Of a stretch of 64,000 nt of DNA, positions 54,590 through 64,000 are shown piece after piece. The stretch's first letter is position 1; each line of letters opens with the position of its first letter. A model generated the notes under the pieces. It was given only the letters and a program-made list of their open reading frames with translations. It did not search any database and had not been told where the DNA came from. This DNA comes from Lysobacter alkalisoli (GTDB taxonomy: Bacteria > Pseudomonadota > Gammaproteobacteria > Xanthomonadales > Xanthomonadaceae), in NCBI RefSeq assembly GCF_006547045.1, contig NZ_CP041242.1, positions 878,001 to 942,000 on the forward strand, read 5' to 3'. Made by a program: the position numbers and the translations under genes.

Positions 54590-55549
54590 TCAGTCCAGCG
54601 AGGCCAGCCACTCGTCGTCCGAGCCTTCGGCGATGCCCTCGAACAGGAAGGTCGACAGGTAGCGTTCGCCGGTGTCGGGCAGCATCGCCAGCAGCACCGA
54701 GCCTTCTGGCGCCTTCTCGGCGACCTGCAGGGCGGCGGCGACGGTGGCGCCGGCGGAGATGCCGACGAAAAGACCTTCCTCGGCGGCGAGGCGGCGCGAG
54801 GTGTCGCGGGCCAGCACGTCGTCGATTGGCAGGATCTTGTCGGCGATCGTGCGACTGAGCACGTCGGGGAGGAAGTCCGGGGTCCAGCCTTGGATCTTGT
54901 GTGGCTGCCACTCCTTGCCCGACAGCAGCGCGGCGCCGGCCGGCTCGGAGGCGATCACCTTGAGGTCCGGGCGGGCCAGCTTGAGTACCTCGCCGGCACC
55001 GGTGATGGTGCCACCGGTGCCCCAGCCGCTGACGAAGTAGTCCAGACGCCGGCCGGCGAAGTCGCGCAGGATCTCCGGGCCGGTGGTCTGGCGGTGGTAG
55101 GCGGGATTGGCCTCGTTCTCGAACTGGCGGGCGAGGAACCAGCCGTGCTTGTCGGCCAGCTCGGCGGCCTTGCGGACCATGCCGCTGCCACGCTCGGCGG
55201 CCGGGGTCAGGATGACCTTGGCGCCATAGGCGCGCATCAGCTTGCGCCGCTCGATCGAGAAGGTTTCGGTCATCACCGCCACGAACGGGTAGCCACGTGC
55301 GGCGCAGACCATCGCCAGGGCGATGCCGGTGTTGCCGCTGGTCGCCTCGACAACGGTCTGGCCGGGCTTTAGCAGGCCCTTCTGCTCGGCGTCGAGAATG
55401 ATCGCCAGCGCCAGGCGGTCCTTGACCGAGCCGCCGGGGTTGAAGGCCTCGACCTTGGCGTAGAGATCGACGTGCTTGGGCGCGATGCGGTGCAGTTTGA
55501 CGATCGGGGTGTTGCCGATCGTGTCGAGGATGCTGTCGTGCAGGGCCAT
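54590..55549 (-). CDS. cysK: Cysteine synthase A
   Basis: A 319-residue PLP enzyme making cysteine from O-acetylserine and sulfide. GSVKDRLALA carries the PLP lysine, EATSGNTGIALAM the substrate loop, and SAGATVAAAL the phosphate pocket. The length is normal for CysK. The protein ends SDDEWLASLD, without the extra domain of the fusion at 2409. It lies 77 bases downstream of cysG on the same strand. Confidence 0.96.
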   Translation of the reverse strand: MALHDSILDTIGNTPIVKLHRIAPKHVDLYAKVEAFNPGGSVKDRLALAIILDAEQKGLLKPGQTVVEATSGNTGIALAMVCAARGYPFVAVMTETFSIERRKLMRAYGAKVILTPAAERGSGMVRKAAELADKHGWFLARQFENEANPAYHRQTTGPEILRDFAGRRLDYFVSGWGTGGTITGAGEVLKLARPDLKVIASEPAGAALLSGKEWQPHKIQGWTPDFLPDVLSRTIADKILPIDDVLARDTSRRLAAEEGLFVGISAGATVAAALQVAEKAPEGSVLLAMLPDTGERYLSTFLFEGIAEGSDDEWLASLD

Positions 55550-55626
55550 GAGGGTGCTCCGGTATTTCAGGACGGTGACATGTAGGGACAGACGGGATTC
55601 GGCGGCGCTGGCGGCCGGTCGCGCAA

Positions 55627-57087
55627 TCAGGCGGCCTGTGCGATCGAGGTGCCGGTGGCAGGCGCGTCTTCCAGGCGCAGTGGGCGTGGCCCGAACCAGT
55701 GTAGGGTGGCGGCCGAGCCGGCGACTTCACCCAGAATCAACAAGGCCGGCGCCCGTATCGCGTGGGCGGCGGCGGCCTCCGGCAGTTCGGCGAGCGTGCC
55801 GGTGACCACGCGCTGTTCGGCGCGGGTGCCGTTCTCGACCAGTGCGAACGGGGTGGCGGGGTCGCGGCCGTGGGCGACAAGGTTGTCGCGCAGGCGGTCC
55901 AGTCCGGACACGCCCATGTAGAAGGCCAGTGTCTGCCGTTCCCGGGCCAGCGCCGGCCAGTCGATGGGATCGCTGCCGTCGCGGCCGAGCGCGGTGACGA
56001 AACGTACCGATTGCGCATGCTCGCGATGGGTCAGTGGTACCCCGGCATAGGCGGCGCAGGCGACCGCGGCGGTGATGCCGGGTACGACCTCGAAGTCGAT
56101 GCCGTGGGCATGCAGCGTTTCCAACTCCTCGCCGCCACGTCCGAACACGAACGGATCGCCGCCCTTCAGCCGCACCACGCGCTTGCCGGCGCGCGCGTGC
56201 TCGACCAGCAACGCATGAATGCGCGACTGGGTGGCGTGGTGATCGCCGCCGACCTGTTTGCCGACCTCGATCAACTCGGCATCGCGGCGTGCGAGCGCCA
56301 GCACCTCGGTACTGACCAGCCGGTCGTGCAGAATCACGTCGGCCTCGTTGAGCACGCGCAGGCCGCGCAGGGTCAACAGGCCGGGGTCGCCGGGGCCGGC
56401 GCCGACCAGAGCCACGCGACCGGCCGTGGTTCCGGCGCCTTCGGACAAGGTTTTCTCGAACGCGCGTTCGGCTTCGGCATGATTGCCACGACGCAGCAGG
56501 CCAGGCACCGGGCCGGCCAGCAGGCGTTCGAAGAACGCGCGGCGGGCGGCGATGTCGGGCAGTCGCTGGCGGATGCGCCTGCGTTGCGTGCGAAGCAGTT
56601 CGGTTAGGTCGCCGAGTGACTCGTCGAGCTGGGTTTCAAGCTGTTCACGCAGGTGACGCGCCAGCATCGGTGCGCCGCCGCCGCTGGAAATTGCGATCTG
56701 CAACGGACCCCGCTCGACCCGCGATGGAACCTGCACGCTCGACAGTTCGGCGTCGTCGACCACGTTCGCCCAGACCCGGCGTGCTTCGGCGGCGGTAGCG
56801 ACGGCGCGGTTGGTGATCGGACTGTCGGTGGCGGCCACCACCAGCCAGGCATCGTTGAGCCAGTTGGGGTCGAAGCGGCCAGGGTAGTGTTCGATCCGGC
56901 CGGCATCGACCAGTGCCGCGACGGACGGTTCCAATGCAGGTGAGCCCACGGCAACCCGTGCGCCGGCACCGAGCAGGGCATCGATCTTCCGCCGCGCGAT
57001 CGAACCAGCGCCGACGACCAGCACGCGGCGGCCTTTGAGGTCGGCGAACAACGGAAACAGCTGTGGTGTGGCCGGCGGGCTGGACAT
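55627..57087 (-). CDS. cysG: Siroheme synthase
   Basis: A 486-residue fusion. The N-terminal Met8-like domain (dehydrogenase/ferrochelatase) has [18 protein letters not shown] and [18 protein letters not shown]; the C-terminal SUMT domain has [40 protein letters not shown] and [21 protein letters not shown]. It makes the siroheme cofactor of CysI. Start at the ATG of MSSPPATPQ. It is divergent from cysB, and a CysB-controlled promoter in the gap is expected. Confidence 0.96.
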   Translation of the reverse strand: MSSPPATPQLFPLFADLKGRRVLVVGAGSIARRKIDALLGAGARVAVGSPALEPSVAALVDAGRIEHYPGRFDPNWLNDAWLVVAATDSPITNRAVATAAEARRVWANVVDDAELSSVQVPSRVERGPLQIAISSGGGAPMLARHLREQLETQLDESLGDLTELLRTQRRRIRQRLPDIAARRAFFERLLAGPVPGLLRRGNHAEAERAFEKTLSEGAGTTAGRVALVGAGPGDPGLLTLRGLRVLNEADVILHDRLVSTEVLALARRDAELIEVGKQVGGDHHATQSRIHALLVEHARAGKRVVRLKGGDPFVFGRGGEELETLHAHGIDFEVVPGITAAVACAAYAGVPLTHREHAQSVRFVTALGRDGSDPIDWPALARERQTLAFYMGVSGLDRLRDNLVAHGRDPATPFALVENGTRAEQRVVTGTLAELPEAAAAHAIRAPALLILGEVAGSAATLHWFGPRPLRLEDAPATGTSIAQAA

Positions 57088-57238
57088 GGCGGGATGGTGG
57101 AGGTGGGATAGCAACGCTAGGACCGCGGGCAGTCAATCGGAAATGAGCAATCGACCGGCCGCCATGCCGAGCGGTCATAAGCCATGAGCGCCACATGCTG
57201 GACGGGTCATGGTGCATGGGCTAGCTTGCACTGCAGCC

Positions 57239-58225
57239 ATGACCCTGACCCAGCTCCGCTACCTTGTCGCCATCGCCGACGCCGGCCTCAACATCACGCT
57301 GGCGGCCGAACGCGTGCACGCGACCCAGCCGGGGCTGTCGAAGCAGCTCAAGCAGCTGGAGGATGAACTCGGCTTCCAGCTGTTCATGCGCCGCGGCCGC
57401 AGCCTGGAGGCGGTGGCACCGGCCGGCGAGCGGGTGATCGCGCATGCCCGTCGGATACTGGAAGAAGCCGCCAACATCCGTGCCTACGCCGCCAACGAGC
57501 GCGGCGAGCATGTCGGCCGGCTGGTGCTCGCCACCACCCACACCCAGGCCCGCCACGTATTGCCCGGCGCGATCGCGACCATCAAGCGCGCCTGGCCGCG
57601 GATCAGCGTGCACCTGGAGCCGGTCGCCGATGGCGAGGTGCTCGAACAACTGGCCCACGGCGCCGCCGACATGGCCGTGCTCAGCACTGCCGGCCAGGTG
57701 CCCGATGGCGGCCTCGCGGTGCCGCTGTTCCGCTGGCAGCGCAAGGTGATCGTGCCGAAGGCGCACCCGCTGGCCGGAATCGGTCGCGCCCCCACCCTGG
57801 TCGAGTTGTCGAAATACCCGCTGGTCAGTTACGAATCCTCGATCCGCCCGGAGTCGTCATTGCGCCGCGCGTTCGCCGGCGAGGGCGTCGAGCCGCAACT
57901 GGCGATGACCGCGCGCGACGCCGACCTGATCAAGACCTATGTGCGCACCGGCATGGGCGTCGGCCTGCTCGCGGAGATGGCGCTGGGCGTGCATGAAGAA
58001 ACCGACCTGGTGATCCTGCCGGCCCCCGCAGCGATTCCCGAATGCATCGCCTGGGCGGTACTGCCGCGCTCGCGGGTGTCGCGCGACTATGCATTGGAGC
58101 TGATCCACGCCATCGCCCCGCAGATCGACCGCCGGGATATCCGTCTCGTGCTGGAGGGCAATGCCGAGGCCGACTGGCCCGAGCCGCCGAGCTGGATCGA
58201 GCTGACCCAGACGATGACGTTGTAG
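57239..58225 (+). CDS. cysB: LysR-type sulfur regulator CysB
   Basis: A 328-residue LysR activator. The N-terminal helix-turn-helix is MTLTQLRYLVAIADAGLNITLAAERVHATQPGLSKQLKQLEDELG; the effector domain (about 90-300) has TTHTQARHVLPGAIATIKRAWP and the HxxG-like YPLVSYESSIRPESSL. It senses N-acetylserine and activates the sulfate assimilation genes surrounding it. The start follows the family; an ATG 10 codons upstream exists. Confidence 0.94.
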   Translation: MTLTQLRYLVAIADAGLNITLAAERVHATQPGLSKQLKQLEDELGFQLFMRRGRSLEAVAPAGERVIAHARRILEEAANIRAYAANERGEHVGRLVLATTHTQARHVLPGAIATIKRAWPRISVHLEPVADGEVLEQLAHGAADMAVLSTAGQVPDGGLAVPLFRWQRKVIVPKAHPLAGIGRAPTLVELSKYPLVSYESSIRPESSLRRAFAGEGVEPQLAMTARDADLIKTYVRTGMGVGLLAEMALGVHEETDLVILPAPAAIPECIAWAVLPRSRVSRDYALELIHAIAPQIDRRDIRLVLEGNAEADWPEPPSWIELTQTMTL

Positions 58226-58315
58226 GAAGTCGTCATCGCGGTAGGCCGGGTTGCAACCCGACGTCGTGGCGACACCAGTCTCCGATGCCGGGATCATGTA
58301 TCGCTCAACCCCAGC

Positions 58316-59239
58316 CTATGCAGCTGGCTTGATACCGGGAACGCTGCCGATCCGATCGACGAGAAAGTCGATCAGCAATCGCACCCGCGCAATGCCTGCG
58401 CGTTCGGGAACGATGAGCATGCTCAAGGGGACAGCGGGCAACTCGTGGTCAGGCAGGATTGCAACCAACCGCCCATCGGCGATGAGGTCGTCGACCAGCC
58501 ATCGATGGGCAGGTGCAATGCCTCGCCCGGCGAGCAGCGCCACGCGTGCCGCAAGTCCGTGGTCGACCCGGAAACGCCCGGTAAAAGGCACCGCGTACTG
58601 TTCGCCGTCGGGTCCCTGCAGGGCCAGGATGTCGCTGCCGGCCACATTCGCCATCCGGATGCCTTCATGGGCGGAGAGTTCGTGTGGCGTGCGCGGCGTC
58701 CCCTTCATTGCCAGATAGTCCGGCGCAGCCACCAGCAGGCGTTGCGATTGACCCAGGGCCCGCAGTTTCAGCGAGCTGTCGCTGAGCGGACCCAGGCGCA
58801 ACGCGATGTCGACGCCTTCGCGGACCAGGTCGATGCGCTCGTCGGTGAGGCTGAGGTCGACTTGAATATCCGGATAGCGGTCCTGGAAGGCGAAGACCAG
58901 ATGGCAGGCATGCAGCACTCCGAAGGCTGCCGTACACGACACCCGGATCGTACCCGCGGGCGCGCCACGCGTCGCTCGCGCTTCGTCTCCCGCCCGTTCC
59001 ACCAGGCGCAGGATCTGGACACAGTTGGCGTAGTAGTGGCGGCCCTCGTCGGTGACAGTGGTCCGCCGCGTGGTCCTGCTGAGCAAGGGCACGCCGAGCG
59101 CCGCTTCCAGTTCACGAAGCTGACGCGTGACCGTCGACTGGCCGATGCCGAGTTCGCGCGCAGCGGCCGACAGACTGCCGCGTTCGGCAACGCGGACGAA
59201 AGTGCGCATGCGCTCGAGCGTGATATCCGATCTATCCAT
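58316..59239 (-). CDS. LysR-type regulator beside the quinone reductase
   Basis: A 307-residue LysR protein of the AaeR/CrgA-like group. Helix-turn-helix: RTFVRVAERGSLSAAARELGIGQSTVTRQLRELEAALG. Effector domain: VSLTDERIDLVREGVDIALRLGPLSDSSLK. It is divergent from the flavoprotein gene at 59333, the standard regulator-target layout, and a palindrome covers its own start codon. Ligand unknown. Confidence 0.92.
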   Translation of the reverse strand: MDRSDITLERMRTFVRVAERGSLSAAARELGIGQSTVTRQLRELEAALGVPLLSRTTRRTTVTDEGRHYYANCVQILRLVERAGDEARATRGAPAGTIRVSCTAAFGVLHACHLVFAFQDRYPDIQVDLSLTDERIDLVREGVDIALRLGPLSDSSLKLRALGQSQRLLVAAPDYLAMKGTPRTPHELSAHEGIRMANVAGSDILALQGPDGEQYAVPFTGRFRVDHGLAARVALLAGRGIAPAHRWLVDDLIADGRLVAILPDHELPAVPLSMLIVPERAGIARVRLLIDFLVDRIGSVPGIKPAA

Positions 59240-59252
59240 TATTCGGAATAAT
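59238..59252. promoter_or_regulatory. Perfect palindrome at the LysR start, candidate operator
   Basis: ATTATTC-G-GAATAAT is a 7+7 perfect palindrome in a 93-base divergent gap, overlapping the first codon of the LysR gene. It is much AT-richer than its surroundings and has the symmetry of a LysR box. Autorepression is inferred. Confidence 0.6.
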
Positions 59253-59332
59253 AATATGTATTGCGCGCGGCTTCCGGATCATTGGTGCCTTGTCTAGCGT
59301 ATGGGCCCTGTCCTTTTCATCACAGGTGTCCA

Positions 59333-60133
59333 ATGAAAGTCCTGCTTGTTTTCGCTCACCCCGAACCGCGCTCGCTCAATGGCGCCCTGCGCGAGGTCGC
59401 CGTGAGGGAGCTCGAGGCCCAGGGCCACCAGGTGCGGGTGTCCGATCTGTACGCGGACGGTTGGAAGTCCCAGGTCGATCGCGACGACTTCCCCACGCTG
59501 GAGCCCGGGGCGCGATTGCAGGTGGCCGCGGCCTCGGGACAGGCCTACGCTGCCGGCACGTTGACCGGGGATGTTGAAGCCGAACACGAAAAGCTGCTCT
59601 GGGCCGATGCCCTGATCCTGCAGTTCCCGCTGTGGTGGTACACGATGCCGGCGATCCTCAAGGGCTGGGTCGACCGGGTCTTCTCCTACGGTCTTGCCTA
59701 TGGCGTTGGCGAGCACAGCGACAAGCGCTGGGGCGACCGCTTCGGCGAAGGTGTCTTTGCCGGCAGGCGTGCGATGCTGATCGTGACCACCGGCGGCTGG
59801 GAGGAGCACTACGACGCCCGCGGGATCAATGGGCCGATCGACGATCTGTTATTCCCCATCAATCACGGGATTCTCTACTACCCGGGCTATGACGTGCTGC
59901 CGCCGTTCGTGGTCTACCGGGTCGATCGTTTCGATGATGCCGGTTTCGAACCGGTGGCCGAACGCCTGCGTGAGCGGATGCGGACACTGTCAACCATCCC
60001 GCCCATCCCCTATCGCCGGCAGAACTTCGGCGACTATCTGATTCCGAGCATGCAGCTACGCCCGGAGCTGGGTGATCCGGGAGCTACCGGCTTCGCGCTT
60101 CATCTGGACGGCGCCGGCCAGGCGGGTTCGTAG
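59333..60133 (+). CDS. NAD(P)H-dependent flavin oxidoreductase (MdaB/NQO1-like)
   Basis: A 266-residue flavodoxin-like reductase. The N-terminal FMN/FAD loop is VLLVFAHPEPRSLNGALREVAV, and LILQFPLWWYTMPAILKGWVDRVFSYGLAYG is the family active-site motif, with LIVTTGGWEEHY also present. It probably reduces quinones by two electrons. Divergent LysR neighbour suggests induction by a quinone or electrophile; substrate not shown. Confidence 0.9.
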   Translation: MKVLLVFAHPEPRSLNGALREVAVRELEAQGHQVRVSDLYADGWKSQVDRDDFPTLEPGARLQVAAASGQAYAAGTLTGDVEAEHEKLLWADALILQFPLWWYTMPAILKGWVDRVFSYGLAYGVGEHSDKRWGDRFGEGVFAGRRAMLIVTTGGWEEHYDARGINGPIDDLLFPINHGILYYPGYDVLPPFVVYRVDRFDDAGFEPVAERLRERMRTLSTIPPIPYRRQNFGDYLIPSMQLRPELGDPGATGFALHLDGAGQAGS

Positions 60134-60200
60134 GGTGAGCGCCTGGTACACGCGCACTGGGGCAGGTGGAACGAGCGTCTGAGATGCCCACTTCATGCAG

Positions 60201-60953
60201 CTACGCGGCCTTTTCGTTTTCGGTTTCGTCATCGTCGAAATGCAACCCGCACTCGCGCTTGAGACCGAAAAAACGGGTGTCTTCCTCGCGCATGCCCGGT
60301 TCCAGTCGGCGGGTGGTGTGGACGTCGCCGATCGACACGTAGCCCTGGTGCCATAGCGGGTGGTAGGGGAGGTCATGCTGGTTGAGGTACTGCCAGACGT
60401 CGCGTTCGCTCCAGTCGGCCAGCGGATGCAGCTTCCAGCGGCCGTTGCGCAGCTCCAGGATGTCGATGTTGGCGCGGGTCGCGGACTGGTCGCGGCGCAG
60501 GCCGGCAATCCAGGTGCGTACACCGAGCTCATCCAGCGCACGCTGCATCGGTTCGACCTTGTGGATGCGGTTGTAGCGGCTGATGCCTTCGACGCCTTTC
60601 TCCCACAGCCGGCCCAGCCGTGCTTCGGCCCAGGCATTGCTGACTTCGGGGCGGTAGACATGCAGGTTCAGGCCAAGGCGATCGCTCAGTTCGTCGATGA
60701 AGCGATAGGTCTCCGGGAACAGGTAGCCGGTGTCGAGCAGGATCACCGGGATGTCCGGCGCCTGCCGCGTGACCAGATGCAGTGACACCGCCGCCTGCGC
60801 GCCGAAGCTCGACGACAGAGCGTGCTCACTGGCGGTGTTCTCAAGCGCCCAGGCGACGCGCTCCTCGGCGCTGCGCTGGGAGAGCCAGCGGTTGAGTTCG
60901 GCCAGCGCCTTCGGCGATTCGGCGGCGGTGATGGGATCGGGGGGCATGCTCAT
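60201..60953 (-). CDS. cysH: Phosphoadenylyl-sulfate reductase
   Basis: A 250-residue thioredoxin-dependent reductase forming sulfite. [52 protein letters not shown], and the catalytic Cys in [11 protein letters not shown]. The CC and CxxC cluster ligands of APS reductases are absent, so PAPS rather than APS is the expected substrate. The ATG overlaps the cysI stop by 4 bases. Confidence 0.95.
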   Translation of the reverse strand: MSMPPDPITAAESPKALAELNRWLSQRSAEERVAWALENTASEHALSSSFGAQAAVSLHLVTRQAPDIPVILLDTGYLFPETYRFIDELSDRLGLNLHVYRPEVSNAWAEARLGRLWEKGVEGISRYNRIHKVEPMQRALDELGVRTWIAGLRRDQSATRANIDILELRNGRWKLHPLADWSERDVWQYLNQHDLPYHPLWHQGYVSIGDVHTTRRLEPGMREEDTRFFGLKRECGLHFDDDETENEKAA

Positions 60954-62710
60954 GGGGTCACCTCGTAGTGCGAGGGATGCTGGTACGTGACGACGTCGTT
61001 GCGGACGATAAAGTCGCCGAAGCCTTCGTCGGCCCGGCGCTCGCCGGCATAGCGCGCGAACAGGCTGTCGAGCTCGGCGAGGATCGCGGCTTCGTCGATG
61101 TTTTCCCGATGCAGGGTGTTGAGCCGCTGGCCGCGATGATCGGCACCGAGCATCAGGTTGTAGCGGCCGGGTGCCTTGCCGACGAGCGCGATCTCGCCCA
61201 GGTACGGGCGCGAGCAGCCGTTCGGGCAGCCGCTGATGCGCAGGTTGATGGGCGCGTCGGCCAGGCCGTGCTTTGCGAGCAGGGCATCGATCTTTGCCGC
61301 CAGCTCGGGCAGGTAGCGCTCGGCCTCGGCCATGGCCAGGCCGCAGGTTGGCAGTGCCACGCAGGCAATGGCGTCGCGTTGCAGAGGGCTGGCGCTGCGA
61401 TGGATGTCGAGCGCGTAGACCGCTACCAGGGCATCGACCGCTTTGCGCTTGTCCGCCGGCACGCCGGCGATCACCAGGTTCTGGTTCGCAGTCATGCGGA
61501 ACTCGGCGCCTTCGCCATGCTCCTGCAGCGTGCTGTCCTGAAGCAGGCGCGCGATCTCGCGCAGGCCGGAAAGGTGGCGGACCCGGCCGTTGTCAGTGGT
61601 GTCGTTGTCGACGATGCGCCCGGCCGGCAAGGCCAGGGTCAGGTGCCAGCGGCCGTCTTCGCCCCCGTTCCCATCACTTTGCACCCAACCGAAGCGGTCG
61701 TTGTTGTGCTCGAACACCCACGGCCGCGCCGGTTCGAATGCGATGCCGGCACGCTTCTCGACCTCGGCCTTGAAATTGTCCAGGCCATGATCGTCGATGG
61801 TGTACTTCAGTCGCGCCCGCTTGCGCACCTCGCGATTGCCCCAGTCGCGCTGGGTGGTGACGACGGCGGTGGCGACGTCCTTCAATGCCTCGACCGGGAT
61901 GAAGCCGATCACGTTGGCCAGGCGCGGATAGGTTTCGGCATCGCCGTGGGTCGCACCCATGCCACCGCCGATCACGACGTTGTAGCCGACGACTCCGTCG
62001 TTCTCGACGGAATCACTGTCAATGACGGCGATGAAGCCCAGGTCCTGGGCGAACACGTCGACATCGTTGTACGGCGGGATCGCGAAACCGATCTTGAACT
62101 TGCGCGGCAGGTAGGTCTCGCCGTAGACCGGTTCGCTGACATCCGGACTGCCCGCCACCTGCTCCTCGTCGAGCCAGATCTCGTAGTAGGCACGGGTGTT
62201 CGGCAACAGGTGCTCGGACACCGCCGCGGCATGCGCGTAGACAGCAGCGTGGGTGCGCGACTGCAACGGATTGGCCGACACCGCGACGTTGCGGTTGACG
62301 TCGCCGCAGGCGGCCAGGGTGTCGATCAACGCCGCGTTGATCGCCTGCATCGTCGACTTCAGCTCGGTCTTGATCACGCCGTGGAACTGGAATGCCTGGC
62401 GGGTGGTGATGCGCAGTCCGCGCTCGGCAAAGGTGGTGGCGATGTGGTCGAGCTTGAGCCACTGCTCCGGCGTGACCACGCCGCCCGGAGTACGGGTGCG
62501 GATCATGAAGCTGTAGGCCGGCTCCAGCTTCGCCACGCGACGTTCCTCGCGGATGTCGCGGTCGTCCTGCTGGTAGCTGCCGTGGTACTTGATCAGGGTC
62601 TGGTCGTCCTCGCGCAGCGAGCCGGTCAACGGGTCGGCCAGGCTCTGCAGCAGGCTGCCACGCAGGCCGGCGCTGGCGCGCTTGATGTCTTCAACCGAAT
62701 GCGCGCTCAT
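60950..62710 (-). CDS. cysI: Sulfite reductase hemoprotein subunit
   Basis: A 586-residue siroheme/[4Fe-4S] subunit reducing sulfite to sulfide. The ligand Cys are in [22 protein letters not shown] and [16 protein letters not shown]-terminal [27 protein letters not shown] and ACGDVNRNV are intact. The start at [10 protein letters not shown] matches the family; an ATG 5 codons upstream also exists. A palindrome separates it from cysJ. Confidence 0.96.
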   Translation of the reverse strand: MSAHSVEDIKRASAGLRGSLLQSLADPLTGSLREDDQTLIKYHGSYQQDDRDIREERRVAKLEPAYSFMIRTRTPGGVVTPEQWLKLDHIATTFAERGLRITTRQAFQFHGVIKTELKSTMQAINAALIDTLAACGDVNRNVAVSANPLQSRTHAAVYAHAAAVSEHLLPNTRAYYEIWLDEEQVAGSPDVSEPVYGETYLPRKFKIGFAIPPYNDVDVFAQDLGFIAVIDSDSVENDGVVGYNVVIGGGMGATHGDAETYPRLANVIGFIPVEALKDVATAVVTTQRDWGNREVRKRARLKYTIDDHGLDNFKAEVEKRAGIAFEPARPWVFEHNNDRFGWVQSDGNGGEDGRWHLTLALPAGRIVDNDTTDNGRVRHLSGLREIARLLQDSTLQEHGEGAEFRMTANQNLVIAGVPADKRKAVDALVAVYALDIHRSASPLQRDAIACVALPTCGLAMAEAERYLPELAAKIDALLAKHGLADAPINLRISGCPNGCSRPYLGEIALVGKAPGRYNLMLGADHRGQRLNTLHRENIDEAAILAELDSLFARYAGERRADEGFGDFIVRNDVVTYQHPSHYEVTP

Positions 62711-62734
62711 GCAGCGGCCCTCCATGCGGTTTGC

Positions 62735-62819
62735 GTAGCCCGGGTAAGGCGAGGCCGCACCCGGGGAGTTTCGTGCCCGTCGTGGCCCCGGGTGCGGCCA
62801 TCGGCCTTACCCGGGCTAC
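62735..62819. repeat. GTAGCCCGGGTAAG palindrome, complete copy in the cysJ-cysI gap
   Basis: Left arm GTAGCCCGGGTAAGGCGAGG, right arm GGCCTTACCCGGGCTAC; both flank a shorter CCGGGG/CCCCGG stem and a 20-base loop. It occupies most of the 129 bases between cysI and cysJ, inside the likely operon. It may reduce readthrough or protect the transcript end. Confidence 0.8.
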
Positions 62820-62839
62820 GGGGGGGTTGGTGCGGGTCA

Positions 62840-64000
62840 TCAGTACACATCCCGGGCGTAGCGGCCCTGTTGCTGCAGCTGGCTCAGGTAGTCGGCGGCA
62901 TCCTCGCGCGACTTGCCGCCGTGTTCGGCGACCACGTCGAGCAGGGCCGCGTGCACGTCCTTGCCCATCGCGATCGCGCCGCAGACATAGACGTGCGCGC
63001 CGCTTTCCAGCCAGTCGTAGACGTCGCGGCCGTTCTCGCGGATGCGGTGCTGTACGTAGATTTTCTGTGCCTGATCGCGCGAGAAGGCGAGATCGATGCG
63101 CTGCAACTGGCCGTCGCGCACCGCGCGCTGCCATTCGAGCTGGTAGAGGAAGTCGGTACGGAAGTGCGGGTTGCCGAAGAACAGCCAGTTGCGGCCAGCA
63201 GCTCCAATCTCTGCGCGCTCCTGCACGAAGGCGCGAAACGGCGCCACGCCGGTACCCGGGCCGATCATGATGATGTCGCGCGAGGCGTCGGTCGGCAGGC
63301 GGAAGCGTTCGTTCGGCTCGATGTAGACCGGCAGGCGCTCACCCTCGGCGGTGCGCGACAGGAAGTTGGATGCGGTGCCCCAGCGGGTCTGGCCGTCGAA
63401 GTCGTATTCGACATGGGCCACGGTCAGGTGGACCTCGTCGCCGACCTGCTTCTGGCTGGAGGCGATCGAATACAGCCGCGGCGCCATCGGACGCAGTGCG
63501 CTGACCAGGGCCTCGGCGTCCCAGTCGGCCGGGTGGCGCCGCAGCAGGTCGATCACTTGCTGTTCGTCGAACAGGCGTGCCATGGCCTCGCGGTTGCCGG
63601 CGTCGAGCAGGGCCTTGAGGCCATCGTCGCCGCTGCGCCCGGCATGGGCAGCGAGGAACGGGCGCGACAACCGGGTCAGTTCGCGCTTGCCGGACAGCCA
63701 CTCGCGCAAGGAGTGTTCGTCGTCGCCGACCTTGACTGCGGTGTCGCCGGCGAGCTTGAGCGTCGCCAGCACTTCATCGACCAGCGCCGGCGGGTTCTGC
63801 GGCCACAGGCCAAGCGCGTCGCCGGGCTGGTAGTGGAGGCCGGAGTCTTCCAGCGAAATCTCGAAATGACGCACGTCGCGACCGGCCGGCGTGCGCAGGC
63901 CGCCCGGGGCGGTCAGGCGATGGGCGGCGAGCAGTTCGGCGGCGAACGGGCGGTCGCGGTCGTGCGCCGGCGCGGTAGCCTGCAGCGGGCGCAGCGGGGT
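62840..64000 (-). CDS. cysJ: Sulfite reductase flavoprotein subunit (N-terminus beyond window)
   Basis: C-terminal 386 residues of the FAD/FMN flavoprotein that feeds electrons from NADPH to CysI. Seen: AAELLAAHRLT and DVRHFEISLEDSGLHYQPGDALGLW (FAD domain), RLYSIASSQKQVGDEVHLTV, MIGPGTGVAPFRAFVQER, GAHVYVCGAIAMGKDVHAALLDVV, and the terminal RYARDVY. The frame stays open at the window's end and the flavodoxin domain lies outside. Transcribed toward cysI. Confidence 0.96.
   Translation of the reverse strand, partial: TPLRPLQATAPAHDRDRPFAAELLAAHRLTAPGGLRTPAGRDVRHFEISLEDSGLHYQPGDALGLWPQNPPALVDEVLATLKLAGDTAVKVGDDEHSLREWLSGKRELTRLSRPFLAAHAGRSGDDGLKALLDAGNREAMARLFDEQQVIDLLRRHPADWDAEALVSALRPMAPRLYSIASSQKQVGDEVHLTVAHVEYDFDGQTRWGTASNFLSRTAEGERLPVYIEPNERFRLPTDASRDIIMIGPGTGVAPFRAFVQERAEIGAAGRNWLFFGNPHFRTDFLYQLEWQRAVRDGQLQRIDLAFSRDQAQKIYVQHRIRENGRDVYDWLESGAHVYVCGAIAMGKDVHAALLDVVAEHGGKSREDAADYLSQLQQQGRYARDVY

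Noticed and set aside
54590-55549. cysK as a second cystathionine beta-synthase
   Set aside because: Length, lack of a CBS domain and linkage to cysG support ordinary cysteine synthase.

Overview
The window is a high-GC (roughly two-thirds G+C) gammaproteobacterial chromosome segment. Gene content and order point to the Xanthomonadaceae, close to Lysobacter or Luteimonas. The main evidence is the block kdsD-kdsC-lptC-lptA-lptB-rpoN-hpf-hprK-rapZ-EIIA(Man)-HPr-EI-mgtE, the proC-yggS/pilT-pilU neighbourhood, yqgE-ruvX-pyrB, and purM-purN divergent from DUF2066-perM-hda. The genus is inferred from layout and sequence style, not from a search.

Layout. 1-6.3 kb: a secreted multidomain GH18 chitinase (cut by the window start), a cupin plus cysteine synthase-glutaredoxin fusion operon, sdaA and a small glutaredoxin-like gene. 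6.3-12.7 kb: a YceI-cytochrome b561-YceI envelope redox operon divergent from a 1197-residue one-piece two-component system, then a copper chaperone lipoprotein. 12.7-21.6 kb: mepA, hemE, a WGR protein, aroB, aroK, dodecin, a P-loop kinase, pdxH, a cytosolic BtuF-like protein, a DUF4426 lipoprotein, proC and yggS. 21.7-27.9 kb: pilT and pilU retraction ATPases, a TraX-like membrane protein, a SlyD-like isomerase, yqgE, ruvX and pyrB. 28-41 kb: mgtE, a regulatory PTS without a sugar permease, hprK/rapZ, rpoN and hpf, then LPS transport and Kdo genes. 41-51 kb: ibaG-murA, paired DUF3108 genes, purNM, DUF2066-perM-hda and an ECF sigma operon. 51.2-54.4 kb: the peptidoglycan-recycling pair murU/amgK, split by a low-GC segment. 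54.6-64 kb: cysK, cysG, cysB, a LysR/quinone-reductase pair, and cysH-cysI-cysJ (cysJ runs off the window). Together cysB, cysG and cysHIJK cover sulfate reduction from PAPS to cysteine plus siroheme supply for CysI.

Points of most interest. (a) A low-GC segment encoding a secreted beta-helix protein sits exactly between amgK and murU. TGA is found on both sides, and murU has apparently lost its ATG and keeps only a CTG to initiate its conserved N-terminus. (b) A small palindrome with a TCCA-loop hairpin lies in frame inside purM and adds about 18 residues; its hairpin matches two 108-bp intergenic elements of identical geometry. (c) A second palindrome family, GTAGCCCGGGTAAG..., occurs six times, always between genes, and one copy supplies the aroB stop codon. 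(d) The two-component giant, the YceI/b561 cassette and the CysK-glutaredoxin fusion deserve functional follow-up. No tRNA, rRNA, CRISPR array or transposase gene was recognised.
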